From contig JAFSUB010000018.1 in the NCBI GenBank assembly GCA_017445475.1, forward strand, positions 62,001 to 126,000: DNA of 64,000 bases. Reading direction: 5' to 3'. Origin of the DNA: Alphaproteobacteria bacterium. GTDB taxonomy: Bacteria > Pseudomonadota > Alphaproteobacteria > RF32 > CAG-239. Positions 51,032-59,898 of the stretch are shown in pieces. A program made the translations under genes and the position numbers. Position 1 is the stretch's first letter. Each line of letters begins with the position of its first letter. Under the pieces are notes generated by a model that saw only the letters and a list, made by a program, of their open reading frames with translations, was not told the DNA's origin and searched no databases.

Positions 51032-51496
51032 GTGATTTTGGGTTTGTTTGTTGCGCTTTTCGTGCTTATTGCCGATCAGGTTTCAAAATATTTTGTGTTT
51101 AAGTTTATCTTTGAAAACGGTTCGCCTTTTGAGGTTTGCCCGTATTTCAACATCGTTACGGCCTTTAATAAAGGTGTGAGCTTTTCGATGTTTCAAGGTG
51201 GCGGTGTTTGGAGCAGAGTGGTTTTGGTTGCGCTTGCGCTTTTGGTTGTCGCTTTTTTGTTTTATTGGCTGGCAAAAGAAAAATCGCGTTTTGTGCAGAT
51301 TTGTTTGGCCCTGATTATCGGCGGCGCGCTCGGCAATGTGACGGACAGGTTGCGTTTGGGTGCCGTTTATGATTTTTTGGATTTTCACTTTGGCGCATAT
51401 CACTGGCCCGCGTTTAATCTTGCGGACACGTTTATCTGCATCGGGGCTTTTTTAATTGTTATTCAAGCACTATTTTGTAAAAAGAAAATTCGTTAA
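51032..51496 (+). CDS. lspA: Lipoprotein signal peptidase (signal peptidase II)
   Basis: 154 residues, four membrane segments. The catalytic Asp residues are in GNVTDRLRLGAVYDFLDF and PAFNLADTFICIG. It cleaves prolipoprotein signal peptides at the inner membrane. The start is GTG 51032, after CGGAGA. It is followed 11 bp later by a small lipoprotein, a natural substrate. Confidence 0.96.
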   Translation: MILGLFVALFVLIADQVSKYFVFKFIFENGSPFEVCPYFNIVTAFNKGVSFSMFQGGGVWSRVVLVALALLVVAFLFYWLAKEKSRFVQICLALIIGGALGNVTDRLRLGAVYDFLDFHFGAYHWPAFNLADTFICIGAFLIVIQALFCKKKIR

Positions 51497-51507
51497 GGAG
51501 AAATAAA

Positions 51508-51669
51508 ATGAAAAAAATGTTGCTCATGTTTGTGATTTGCCTGATGTTTTGCAGCTGCGCAGCAACAAAAAAGTGGCTCGGAATCGGCAAAACCGACGCG
51601 CCCGACGAAACAAAGGTTGAAACGCGCGCACCGCTTGTTTTGCCGCCGAATTTTGATGAACTGCCCTAA
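51508..51669 (+). CDS. Small DUF3035/BamF-like lipoprotein, 53 aa
   Basis: The start ATG 51508 follows AAGGAG. The lipoprotein signal MKKMLLMFVICLMFCSC is followed by about 35 residues with PDETKVETRAPLVLPPNFDELP, which matches the conserved N-terminal segment of alphaproteobacterial DUF3035 (BamF-like) proteins. It is truncated compared with the ~150-200-residue family norm. In other alphaproteobacteria the family associates with the BAM complex. It lies between lspA and the M16 pair, an arrangement I believe is common in the class. Confidence 0.75.
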   Translation: MKKMLLMFVICLMFCSCAATKKWLGIGKTDAPDETKVETRAPLVLPPNFDELP

Positions 51670-51680
51670 AAAATTTGCCG

Positions 51681-53009
51681 ATGAGTAAAGTTTTTTGTTT
51701 GATTGTTGGGCTGTCGTTGGCCTGTTTTCCGGCGTGCGCAAAGGTTTTCGGTGCCGAAGAATTTTATCTTGATAACGGGCTTCGCGTGGTTGTGGTTGAA
51801 AATCACCGTGCGCCGATTGTTAAGACAATGCTTTTTTATAAGGTTGGCGCAATGGATGAGATGGCCGGAAAATCGGGCTTGGCGCATCTTTTAGAGCATT
51901 TAATGTTTCGCGGCACAACCTCCGTTCCGGCCTCACAATTTAACACACTGATGCTTGAAAACGGGGTTGACTTTAATGCGTTTACCTCAAAAGATTTTAC
52001 GGCCTATCACGCGCTCTCGGACATTTCGCGGCTTGAGCTTGTGCTCTTTTTGGAAGCCGACAGAATGCACAATTTGCAAATTGACGATGCGGCATTTTCG
52101 GGCGAGCAAAAGGTTGTTTATCAAGAGCGTCAGCAGCGCGTTGAAAACAATGTTAAATCGCGTTTTGCCGAGAATGCATCGCAAATTTTGTGGCAAAACA
52201 CGCCCTACGGACACCCCGTTTCGGGAACTTTAGAGGAAATCAACGCTTTAACAAAAGAAGATGCTTTGTCCTTTTATCGCAGTTTTTATGCGCCGAACAA
52301 TGCGGTTTTGGCCATTGCGGGAGACATCACGTTTGATGAGGCCAAAAAAGTTGTTCAAAAATATTTCGGTGCCATAAAAAAAAGCACAAAGCCGATTGTG
52401 CATAAAAATTTTCCGAAAATAGAGGCGGGAATCTATCAAATCAGCAAAGAAATGGAAGACGTGCAAACACCCAAAATAACGGTTTCATACATTATTCCGT
52501 CCATAACGACAGATAAAAAAGCGGCGTTTGCTTTGAGTGTTTTTGCAAGTTATTTCGGCTCAGGCGGCAACTCTTATATGAAGCGCACACTCATTAAAAA
52601 GCATAAGGTTGTTTCAGGCGCCGCGTCGGCTGATATTTTTGCTCGGGGATACGGCAGTTTTACGGCCTCAATCACCCCAAACCCGCAAACAAAAGATGAA
52701 GACAATCTTACAATGCTTGAAAACAGTGTTTTGGAGGCGCTTGCAGCTTTAGATGAAGATCTTTTGGCGCTCGAAAAGAAAAAAATGCTTTCATGGCTTG
52801 TTTATACCAAAGACAATCCGGAAAATGCGGCATATCTTGTCGGGCACATGGCAGCGCTTGGTTTGAATTTGAAAGAAATTGAAGCTTATGAGCAAAACAT
52901 TGATTCGGTTACTTTGGAAGACATCAAAAAAGCGGTGGCTGAAATGCAAAAAGCAAAAAAACTACTGACGGTTTTAATGCCCCGAAAGGAGGCCGGCGAT
53001 GAATTTTAA
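51681..53009 (+). CDS. M16-family zinc peptidase (active subunit)
   Basis: 442 residues. A signal peptide (VFCLIVGLSLACFPACAKVFG) is followed by the M16 fold with the inverted zinc motif HLLEH (LAHLLEHLMFRGTTSVPA) and downstream Glu in the EQKVVYQERQQRVEN helix. It is thus a catalytically competent, periplasmic pitrilysin/processing-peptidase-type protease. The start is ATG 51681, 11 bp after the small lipoprotein. It overlaps the next M16 gene by 11 bp. Confidence 0.92.
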   Translation: MSKVFCLIVGLSLACFPACAKVFGAEEFYLDNGLRVVVVENHRAPIVKTMLFYKVGAMDEMAGKSGLAHLLEHLMFRGTTSVPASQFNTLMLENGVDFNAFTSKDFTAYHALSDISRLELVLFLEADRMHNLQIDDAAFSGEQKVVYQERQQRVENNVKSRFAENASQILWQNTPYGHPVSGTLEEINALTKEDALSFYRSFYAPNNAVLAIAGDITFDEAKKVVQKYFGAIKKSTKPIVHKNFPKIEAGIYQISKEMEDVQTPKITVSYIIPSITTDKKAAFALSVFASYFGSGGNSYMKRTLIKKHKVVSGAASADIFARGYGSFTASITPNPQTKDEDNLTMLENSVLEALAALDEDLLALEKKKMLSWLVYTKDNPENAAYLVGHMAALGLNLKEIEAYEQNIDSVTLEDIKKAVAEMQKAKKLLTVLMPRKEAGDEF

Positions 53010-54390
53010 GAAAAAAGTTTTTTTGATTCTTAATCTTTTTTTCATAGCTGTTGCAATGTATGCGGTTTATGTGTTCTTTTATAAAACCCCCGTTGATTTG
53101 CAAGATGTTGCTCGAAATGCGCTTTTGAAAGAAAAAAAGTTTGAGCTAAAGGTTGAAGAAATTGTTTTAAAAGACGGGCTCAAAGTTTGGATTGCCGAAG
53201 ATCATTCTGCGCCGATTGTCGCGCTTGATTTTTATTTTTCTTCTGCGGGATATGCCTTTGATGAAAATCAAAAGCAGGGATTGTCGGCAATGGTTGCCGC
53301 GCTTCTTGATGAGGGCGCCGGCGCTTATGAGCAAGAAGCGTTTAGCAATCTTTTGGAAATGAATGCGATTGAGCTTGATTTTTCGTCAGATGATGAAAAT
53401 TTTAATGTGTCGCTGACGGTTCCGTCAAAAAATCTTGATGTGGCAGCGTCGGTTTTAAGGGCTGTTTTGTTTGAGCCTCATTTTGCCGCAGAAAACATCA
53501 AAGTTGTTCAAAAGCAAATGGCAGAGGCTGTTAAGATGAACTCGGAGAGGCCGGAAAAGGTTTTGCAAAAGCATTTTAAACAAACATTTTTCGGACAACA
53601 TCCCAAAGGGCGCGACGGGCTTGGAAAAATCGAAGATATTATGAACATCACAAGGGCTGATTTGCTTTCGTTTGTGGGCAATCACTTTGCAAAAGATAAT
53701 CTTATCATGGCAATGGCCGGCGACATTTCAAAAGATGAGGCGCAAAAATTTTTAAGCGACGTGTTCTCAAATCTGCCCGAAAAAAGCGCGGGATTAGAGC
53801 TTGAAAAACCCGAAACATTTTATGTTTTTGAGCCGCAGCACATTCAAAGAAAAATGCCGCAAGTTTTGGCGCGCTTTGTCTTAAAAGGCACCGAGCGTTT
53901 ATCCGAAGATTTTTATGCGCTTTATATGGCAACCGAAATTTTCGGCGGTGCGGGCCTTTCATCAAGGCTTAATTTAACATCGCGCGAAAAAGAGGGATTA
54001 ACTTACGGCGCGTATATGTATCTTAATGCCCAAAAAGATGCACCGCGTCTTGAAGGTGGTTTTGCAACATCGCTTGAAAACTATGAAAAAATGGAAAAAA
54101 TTCTTTTTGATGAGTTTGAAAAAATGGCAAATGACGGTGTCAGCCAAAAAGAATTTAATGCCGTTAAAAACAATATGCTTGCCTCGTTTAATTTGCGTTT
54201 TAAGTCGGTTTCGGATATTTCATCAATGTTGCTTTATATGCAAAAAGAAAATTTAGGTATGGATTTTTTGCAAAAAAGGAACGAATATGTTTTAAACACA
54301 ACAAGAGATGATGTGAATAGGGCGGCAAAAAAATATTTTGCACAAAAACCGTCAATAATAACCATCGGCGAGAGTTTAAGAAAGGAGTGA
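52999..54390 (+). CDS. M16-family partner subunit (inactive)
   Basis: 463 residues. An N-terminal membrane anchor (VFLILNLFFIAVAMYAVYVFFY) is followed by an M16 fold in which the HxxEH site is replaced (MVAALLDEGAG), so zinc ligands are absent. The C-terminal domain keeps the substrate-binding Arg/Tyr region (SSRLNLTSREKEGLTYGAYMYL). In bacterial and mitochondrial M16 heterodimers the active chain lacks that part or pairs with such a subunit. Overlapping genes make a membrane-tethered heterodimer likely. Confidence 0.9.
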   Translation: MNFKKKVFLILNLFFIAVAMYAVYVFFYKTPVDLQDVARNALLKEKKFELKVEEIVLKDGLKVWIAEDHSAPIVALDFYFSSAGYAFDENQKQGLSAMVAALLDEGAGAYEQEAFSNLLEMNAIELDFSSDDENFNVSLTVPSKNLDVAASVLRAVLFEPHFAAENIKVVQKQMAEAVKMNSERPEKVLQKHFKQTFFGQHPKGRDGLGKIEDIMNITRADLLSFVGNHFAKDNLIMAMAGDISKDEAQKFLSDVFSNLPEKSAGLELEKPETFYVFEPQHIQRKMPQVLARFVLKGTERLSEDFYALYMATEIFGGAGLSSRLNLTSREKEGLTYGAYMYLNAQKDAPRLEGGFATSLENYEKMEKILFDEFEKMANDGVSQKEFNAVKNNMLASFNLRFKSVSDISSMLLYMQKENLGMDFLQKRNEYVLNTTRDDVNRAAKKYFAQKPSIITIGESLRKE

Positions 54391-54395
54391 AGGCG

Positions 54396-56042
54396 ATGTT
54401 TGGAACGGATAAAAACAACACAAAAGCGTGGAAAAAGGTTAAAAGCGAATATAAGCGCTTTAAGAAGGTTCACATGCGTGATTTGTTTGAAAAAGATTTA
54501 GCGCGCGCGCAAAAATATACGTTAGAGCTTGATGATTTGGTTTTTGATTATTCGAAAAACCGCTTTGATGACGGGGTTTTACAAGCGCTTTTGAATTTGG
54601 CAAAAGAGCGTGAAGTAGAACGTAAGCGCGATGCGATGTTTGAGGGGCAAAAAATCAATTCAACCGAAAACAGAGCCGTTTTGCACGCGGCGCTGAGAAA
54701 CAAAAAAGAAAATCCGATGTGCGTTGACGGCAAAAACGTTATGGGCGACATATCGGCTGTTTTGGAAAAGATGAAAAAGTTTTCGGAGGCTGTGCGTTAC
54801 GGCACATTTAAAGGCTATACGGGCAAAAAACTCACAAACATTGTCAACATCGGAATCGGCGGCTCCGATTTGGGGCCGATGATGGTTTGCGAAGCCTTGA
54901 AAAGATATTGGCAAAAAGATATTCGTTGTTATTTCATTTCAAACATTGACGGCACGGCAGCCGTTGAAACTTTGAAAAATTTAGATCCCGAAACAACACT
55001 GTTTATCGTGGCCTCAAAAACGTTTACCACCATTGAAACTTTAACGAATGCAAAAACGTGTCGCAAATGGCTTATTGATGCGCTGGGCGAACACGCAGTT
55101 GACAAGCATTTTGTGGCGCTTTCAACCAACACCGAAAAAGTAACCGAATTCGGCATCAACAAAGAAAATATGTTTGAATTTTGGGATTTTGTTGGCGGGC
55201 GCTATTCCGTTTGGTCTGCCATCGGCTTAATTGTTGCCATTGCCGTCGGTTTCGAAAATTTTGAAAAAATGCTTGAAGGCGCATATGCCATGGACGAGCA
55301 TTTTAAAACCGCGCCGCTTCAAAAAAACATACCGGTTGTGATGGCTCTCTTGGGCATTTGGTATAATAACTTTTTTGGGCTCCACCGTTATGCGGTTATT
55401 CCTTATGACGAATATTTGAAATATCTGCCGGCATACTTGCAACAGCTTGATATGGAAAGCAACGGCAAAAGCGTTGATAAAGACGGCGATTTTGTGAAAT
55501 ATTCAACGGGGCCCGTTGTTTTCGGCGGTGCGGGGACAAATGTGCAACACTCGTTCTTCCAGCTTTTGCATCAGGGAACGGATATTGTTCCGGTTGACTT
55601 CATCGTGCCGGCCATTTCGCACAATGAGGTTGGCAATCATCACGAAATATTGCTTTCAAACGTTTTGGCGCAGGGCGAGGCTTTGATGCGCGGCAAAACG
55701 ATTTCTGAGGCGGCAAAAGAGCTTGAAAAAGCCGGTAAACGCAAGGAAGAAATCGACTTTTTGAAAAAATATAAAAGCTTTTCGGGAAACCGTCCGTCAA
55801 ACACGATTTTGCTCAAAAAAATCACACCGTTTACTTTAGGGCAAATCATCGCGCTTTATGAACACAAAGTTTTTGTTCAAGGGGCGATTTGGAACATCAA
55901 TTCGTTTGACCAAATGGGTGTTGAGCTCGGAAAAGCACTTGCTCTTAACATTTTGCCCGAAATAGAGGGCAAGGTTTTGCACAGGCCTCACGACAGTTCA
56001 ACAGCTTCGCTGATTAAGAAAATCAAGATGTTTCGGAGATAA
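54396..56042 (+). CDS. pgi: Glucose-6-phosphate isomerase
   Basis: 548 residues, full length. Interconverts glucose-6-P and fructose-6-P. Visible are NIGIGGSDLGPMM, SNIDGTAAVETLKNLDPETTLF, ASKTFTTIETLTNA, VGGRYSVWSAIGL and GNRPSNTI. I prefer ATG 54396 because AAGGAG lies 9 bp upstream; a GTG at 54387 overlaps that site. It begins 5 bp after the M16 partner and ends 1 bp before mutL, so all are probably one operon. Confidence 0.97.
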   Translation: MFGTDKNNTKAWKKVKSEYKRFKKVHMRDLFEKDLARAQKYTLELDDLVFDYSKNRFDDGVLQALLNLAKEREVERKRDAMFEGQKINSTENRAVLHAALRNKKENPMCVDGKNVMGDISAVLEKMKKFSEAVRYGTFKGYTGKKLTNIVNIGIGGSDLGPMMVCEALKRYWQKDIRCYFISNIDGTAAVETLKNLDPETTLFIVASKTFTTIETLTNAKTCRKWLIDALGEHAVDKHFVALSTNTEKVTEFGINKENMFEFWDFVGGRYSVWSAIGLIVAIAVGFENFEKMLEGAYAMDEHFKTAPLQKNIPVVMALLGIWYNNFFGLHRYAVIPYDEYLKYLPAYLQQLDMESNGKSVDKDGDFVKYSTGPVVFGGAGTNVQHSFFQLLHQGTDIVPVDFIVPAISHNEVGNHHEILLSNVLAQGEALMRGKTISEAAKELEKAGKRKEEIDFLKKYKSFSGNRPSNTILLKKITPFTLGQIIALYEHKVFVQGAIWNINSFDQMGVELGKALALNILPEIEGKVLHRPHDSSTASLIKKIKMFRR

Positions 56043-56043
56043 A

Positions 56044-57870
56044 ATGACCATACGCGTTCTGCCAGATAATTTAATCAACCAAATTGCTGCCGGTGAGGTG
56101 ATTGAGCGGCCGCTTTCGGTTGTCAAAGAATTGGTGGAAAATGCAATTGACGCCGGTGCCGATAAAATTGAAATTTCACTTCTTGACGGGGGCAAAACGT
56201 TGATTGTGGTGCAAGACAACGGTTTTGGGATGACAAAGGAAGAACTCAAACTTTGCGTTTGCCGCCACGCCACGTCAAAACTTGAAGATGATGATTTGTT
56301 CGATGTCAAACATTTCGGGTTCAGAGGCGAGGCGCTGCCGTCTATCGGTGCGGTGTCGCGTTTGAACATTCAAAGCCGAAAAAAAGGCGAGCAAGAGGGT
56401 TTTCAAATTGAAGTTGCGGGCGGCAGAAAATCGGATGTTTTTCCGGCGGCCATTTCAAAAGGCACGCGCATTGAGGTTCGTGATTTGTTTTATACCACGC
56501 CGGCACGTTTGAAGTTTTTGAAAAGCGATGTTTCCGAGCTTGGCGGCTGTGTGGATATGATTGAAAAAATTGCCGTTGCAAACCCGAATGTTTCGTTTTC
56601 TTTAAGCCACAACAACAAGCAAAAACTGGCATATAACGCGCATCAGGGCGAATTGTTTGACGCCCGTTTGAAGCGCATCGGCGAAGTGATGGGCAAAGAT
56701 TTTAAACAAAATTCGCTTCTGGTGAACGTTTCGCGCGAATATGTAAGCATTTCGGGATATGTCAGCCTGCCAACCTTAAACAAGGCAAATTCTTTGTCGC
56801 AATATCTGTTTGTGAACAACAGACCGGTGCGCGACAAACTTCTTTTGGGGGCAATTAAAGGGGCATATCAAGACGTTTTGGCCTCAAACAGATATCCGAT
56901 GTGTGCGTTGTTTGTTGATGTTTTGCCGCAATATGTTGATGTGAACGTTCATCCGCAAAAGGCCGAGGTTCGGTTTTTAGATTCCGCACTTGTTCGCTCA
57001 CTTGTTGTGGGAGCCATTCGTCAGGCTTTGTCAATGGGCGATAAGCAGACCGCCGACACGCTTGATTTAAGCGCGTTTGCAAAAAGCGATGCGCTGCCGA
57101 ACTTTGAGCCGCACAGCTTTGGCGTGCTTAAAGAACAGGCTCTTGAAATGAACTTTTCTCGCCCAATCAAAAGCGCATACAGGGCGCCTGCGGGGTTTGA
57201 CCGAACGCTGCCTGATTTGCAACAAGCATATTCGGTTAAGGTTGATGTTGATGAGGGGCGGAATATGCCTGAAAATGCCGAAGAAATGCCGCCTTTGGGC
57301 TTTGCCAAAGCGCAGTTTCACAACACATATATCATTTCGCAAACGCTTGACAGCATCATTATTGTTGACCAACACGCCGCCCACGAGCGCATCGTGATGG
57401 AAAAGCTTAAATCGGATTTAACGCTTGAAAAAAAGGTTGCATCGCAAATGCTTCTCATTCCGGAAGTGGTTGATTTGAGCGTTTATGAAAAGGCCTGTAT
57501 CACGGAAAACATTTCAAATTTTGAAAAGCTGGGCTTAATTGTTGATGAGTTCGGTCCTCAGGCGGTTATCGTGCGTGAGGTTCCGGCCTTAATTGCAAAG
57601 GCGGACATTCAAGAACTCGTCAAAGATTTGGCCGCTGAAATCGGCGAGTGGGGCTCAGCCTTTTCACTTCAAGAAAAATTGCATCGGATATGTGCCACGA
57701 TGGCTTGCCACGGCTCGGTGAGGGCAGGGCGAAGGCTTAATATTGACGAGATGAACAGGCTTTTGCGCGATATGGAAAAAACCGAGCATTCCGGCCAGTG
57801 CAATCATGGGCGGCCGACATATATCGAACTCAAACTTTCAGACATCGAAAAACTTTTTGCACGCCGCTAG
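56044..57870 (+). CDS. mutL: DNA mismatch repair protein MutL (endonuclease type)
   Basis: 608 residues. The GHKL ATPase N-terminus has IAAGEVIERPLSVVKELVENAIDAGA, DNGFGM and GFRGEALPSIG. The C-terminal domain keeps the metal-binding endonuclease motif DQHA-x2-E-x4-E (DQHAAHERIVME) and the ACHGSVRAG and CNHGRPT (usually CPHGRP) elements, so it should nick DNA itself, as in bacteria without MutH. It follows pgi by 1 bp. Confidence 0.97.
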   Translation: MTIRVLPDNLINQIAAGEVIERPLSVVKELVENAIDAGADKIEISLLDGGKTLIVVQDNGFGMTKEELKLCVCRHATSKLEDDDLFDVKHFGFRGEALPSIGAVSRLNIQSRKKGEQEGFQIEVAGGRKSDVFPAAISKGTRIEVRDLFYTTPARLKFLKSDVSELGGCVDMIEKIAVANPNVSFSLSHNNKQKLAYNAHQGELFDARLKRIGEVMGKDFKQNSLLVNVSREYVSISGYVSLPTLNKANSLSQYLFVNNRPVRDKLLLGAIKGAYQDVLASNRYPMCALFVDVLPQYVDVNVHPQKAEVRFLDSALVRSLVVGAIRQALSMGDKQTADTLDLSAFAKSDALPNFEPHSFGVLKEQALEMNFSRPIKSAYRAPAGFDRTLPDLQQAYSVKVDVDEGRNMPENAEEMPPLGFAKAQFHNTYIISQTLDSIIIVDQHAAHERIVMEKLKSDLTLEKKVASQMLLIPEVVDLSVYEKACITENISNFEKLGLIVDEFGPQAVIVREVPALIAKADIQELVKDLAAEIGEWGSAFSLQEKLHRICATMACHGSVRAGRRLNIDEMNRLLRDMEKTEHSGQCNHGRPTYIELKLSDIEKLFARR

Positions 57871-57938
57871 TCTTGAAAAAAACGTGCGCCGCACATATTT
57901 ATCTGACATCTTAAAACAACAACGCAAAGGAGAAAAAA

Positions 57939-58178
57939 ATGGGAACGTTTTTGAAATATGTGCTGTATGCGTTCATTATTGTCGCAATATATTTTGTGAT
58001 TGCGGGTTTTTATGAGGGAAAACTTGATAAAAACTCAACCATCGGCGAGATGGCCGACCATGTTACATCAAACACGGAAAATGCCATCAAAGACGGTTAT
58101 CAATCAACAAAAGACGCCGTCCAACGAGGTGTTGAAGAAATCACAACCGAAACCAAAGAAGCCGTGGAACAGCCATAA
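57939..58178 (+). CDS. Small one-TM protein, 79 aa
   Basis: The RBS AAAGGAG precedes ATG 57939. An N-terminal membrane helix (LKYVLYAFIIVAIYFVIAGFY) is followed by a hydrophilic, amphipathic helical tail (GEMADHVTSNTENAIKDGYQSTKDAVQRG...) resembling apolipoprotein/LEA-like segments. Function unknown. It lies 68 bp after mutL. Confidence 0.7.
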   Translation: MGTFLKYVLYAFIIVAIYFVIAGFYEGKLDKNSTIGEMADHVTSNTENAIKDGYQSTKDAVQRGVEEITTETKEAVEQP

Positions 58179-58193
58179 AAACAAGACATAAAT

Positions 58194-58216
58194 TTTTTTA
58201 AGCGTTGACATTAAAT
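58194..58216. repeat. Left 23-bp direct repeat of the inserted HAD/dehydrogenase segment
   Basis: A 23-bp sequence (seven T then AAGCGTTGACATTAAA) recurs exactly at 61014-61036, where it is the mutY promoter region. The 2.8 kb between are AT-rich and unlike the surroundings. Confidence 0.8.
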
Positions 58217-58313
58217 AAATGCACCGTAAATAAGTACTTTAAAAATTTGTAGTGGCAGTACTGTTCACTCTCGGTGAGTTACACCGCTATAAAAACCTTT
58301 ATAATGTTCTATT
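58217..58313. terminator. Intergenic stretch with weak CCGCTA/TAGCGG hairpin
   Basis: Sequence between the left direct repeat and the first gene of the insert. It contains CCGCTA...TAGCGG, a possible terminator for the minus-strand genes. Confidence 0.4.
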
Positions 58314-59213
58314 TTAGCGGCGTTTTTTAAACTGATAAAGAGATTGAACAATATCTAGGGCCGTATACTTATGCTGAATTAGATTAATCTTTTCTAAACT
58401 TTTTGATCTATTAACTTGAGCTTCTGGGCCTCTGCTGTCTTTGTCAAAGTTGTTTATTTCTTTTGCTTTTTTAGACATTGAATAAAAAGAACGAATCATT
58501 CTCTCTCGTTCTTTAAATTGCTTAAAAGAATTTAATATCTTTTTGTGAGATTTTGCTTGATATATATTTGCATAATTTCTTTTTAAGAAATCTTCTGTGA
58601 TATCCGCTGTAGTAGCCGTTAATAAGATTGGTATAGCCGGATAATTTATAGCTACTTGCATATCTGCATATGCATCGCGAATAAAAACAACATCCTGTTG
58701 AGATTTTAGATGGGATAGGGACAATTTAGTTAGTGTATAATCGATGATTTTAGCGGAAGGTTTGGTAACTCCCGCTTCATCTGCGGTAACGACAGTGTCA
58801 ATAAAAGGTTTAATATTAGTCAGAAAATCTTGATGACTGTCTAAAGAACTAACAAACAAGCTATCTCTGTTTGTTACAATGGCAGTTTTAATGTTGTAAT
58901 TTTTCAATAAATTAAGATGTGCAGATGCATCATCAAAAAAATGAATATCTTTCATATTGTCTACTAGGTAGTTTATATACATATTGTATGCTTCTTGAGC
59001 TTGATCTCCAAAAAAAATTGGAAAATTTTCCTTCATAGATTTCGATTTATCTTTTTTTAATCTCGTAATTTCCCAACAATCTTTTTTATAATAAGACAGT
59101 GTGTAATTGATGGCATCATGATCAATTTTTTTAGAATCCATCAAAGTTCCACATAAATCAAATATTACAACTTTGGGATCTTGTCTGAAAGGATTAGAAT
59201 CTGATATATCCAT
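58314..59213 (-). CDS. Degenerate HAD-superfamily protein
   Basis: 299 residues. HAD-like motif I VIFDLCGTLMDS has Cys where the second catalytic Asp (DxDGT) is expected, and motif IV reads IRDAYADMQVA in place of GDxxxD. Motif II (AIVTNRD) and a motif III Lys (GVTKPSAKI) are present. Phosphatase activity is doubtful. It shares local patterns (SMKENFPIFFGDQAQEAY) with the upstream HAD gene, so the two are tandem paralogues. It has an extended basic C-terminus of ~70 residues. It overlaps its neighbour by 1 bp (TAATG). Confidence 0.8.
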   Translation of the reverse strand: MDISDSNPFRQDPKVVIFDLCGTLMDSKKIDHDAINYTLSYYKKDCWEITRLKKDKSKSMKENFPIFFGDQAQEAYNMYINYLVDNMKDIHFFDDASAHLNLLKNYNIKTAIVTNRDSLFVSSLDSHQDFLTNIKPFIDTVVTADEAGVTKPSAKIIDYTLTKLSLSHLKSQQDVVFIRDAYADMQVAINYPAIPILLTATTADITEDFLKRNYANIYQAKSHKKILNSFKQFKERERMIRSFYSMSKKAKEINNFDKDSRGPEAQVNRSKSLEKINLIQHKYTALDIVQSLYQFKKRR

Positions 59214-59884
59214 TATTTATCTTCCATCAATCTGATGAAATCAGCGAAAGTATCAACCACCAACAAAGGTTCATCGGATTGTTTTTTCATTTTGATATAA
59301 TCATCGTCCATAAATTTGCCCTTACCCAACAAAACGGGAAAAACAGAGGCGTTAAAGGCACATTCTGTGTCTTGTTTTGAATCACCAACCAAAAAAACGT
59401 TTTTTGTGTTAATAGGATAAGAAACATCATTAAGCGCAACAAAAACAGGATCCGGTGCCGGTTTGTTGTGTGGTGCATCGCCGTTTGCCAAAACCTTTTT
59501 GAATTTCATGTCAGGGAAACAATATGAGATTTCTTTGAGCAGTAATTTTCGTTCTTTATTGGACACAACGTATAAGTCAATTCCTTTATTTTGGCATAAC
59601 TTCATAAAAACATCGGCATTTTCCATTGGCTTGATTTTGGTGTAACCATTGATTTCATAATATTCTAAATACTGTTGATATGCTCTTGGGGCGTCTTCTT
59701 GGAAAAAATTTACGAAATTTTCTTTTAAGGATTTTGTTGTATCTCTATACTTGACTTTTGTTACATCCCAAGGTTCTTTACCATAACGTTTTAAAATATA
59801 TTCCATAGAATCTACAACGGCAGATCTTGTTTCTGCCAATGTTCCGTCCCAATCAAAAAGTATGGCTTTAGGTTTTTGTTGCAT
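59213..59884 (-). CDS. HAD hydrolase, phosphoglycolate phosphatase-like
   Basis: 223 residues. All HAD motifs are present: DWDGTLAETRSAV (I), YVVSNKERKLL (II), GDAPHNKPAPDPVFVAL (III) and FLVGDSKQDTECAFNA (IV). It is similar in layout to Gph-type phosphatases; the substrate is unknown. It lies in an AT-rich three-gene block with a degenerate HAD paralogue downstream and a dehydrogenase-like gene 14 bp upstream. Confidence 0.88.
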   Translation of the reverse strand: MQQKPKAILFDWDGTLAETRSAVVDSMEYILKRYGKEPWDVTKVKYRDTTKSLKENFVNFFQEDAPRAYQQYLEYYEINGYTKIKPMENADVFMKLCQNKGIDLYVVSNKERKLLLKEISYCFPDMKFKKVLANGDAPHNKPAPDPVFVALNDVSYPINTKNVFLVGDSKQDTECAFNASVFPVLLGKGKFMDDDYIKMKKQSDEPLLVVDTFADFIRLMEDK

Positions 59885-59898
59885 TATATTACATCCTT

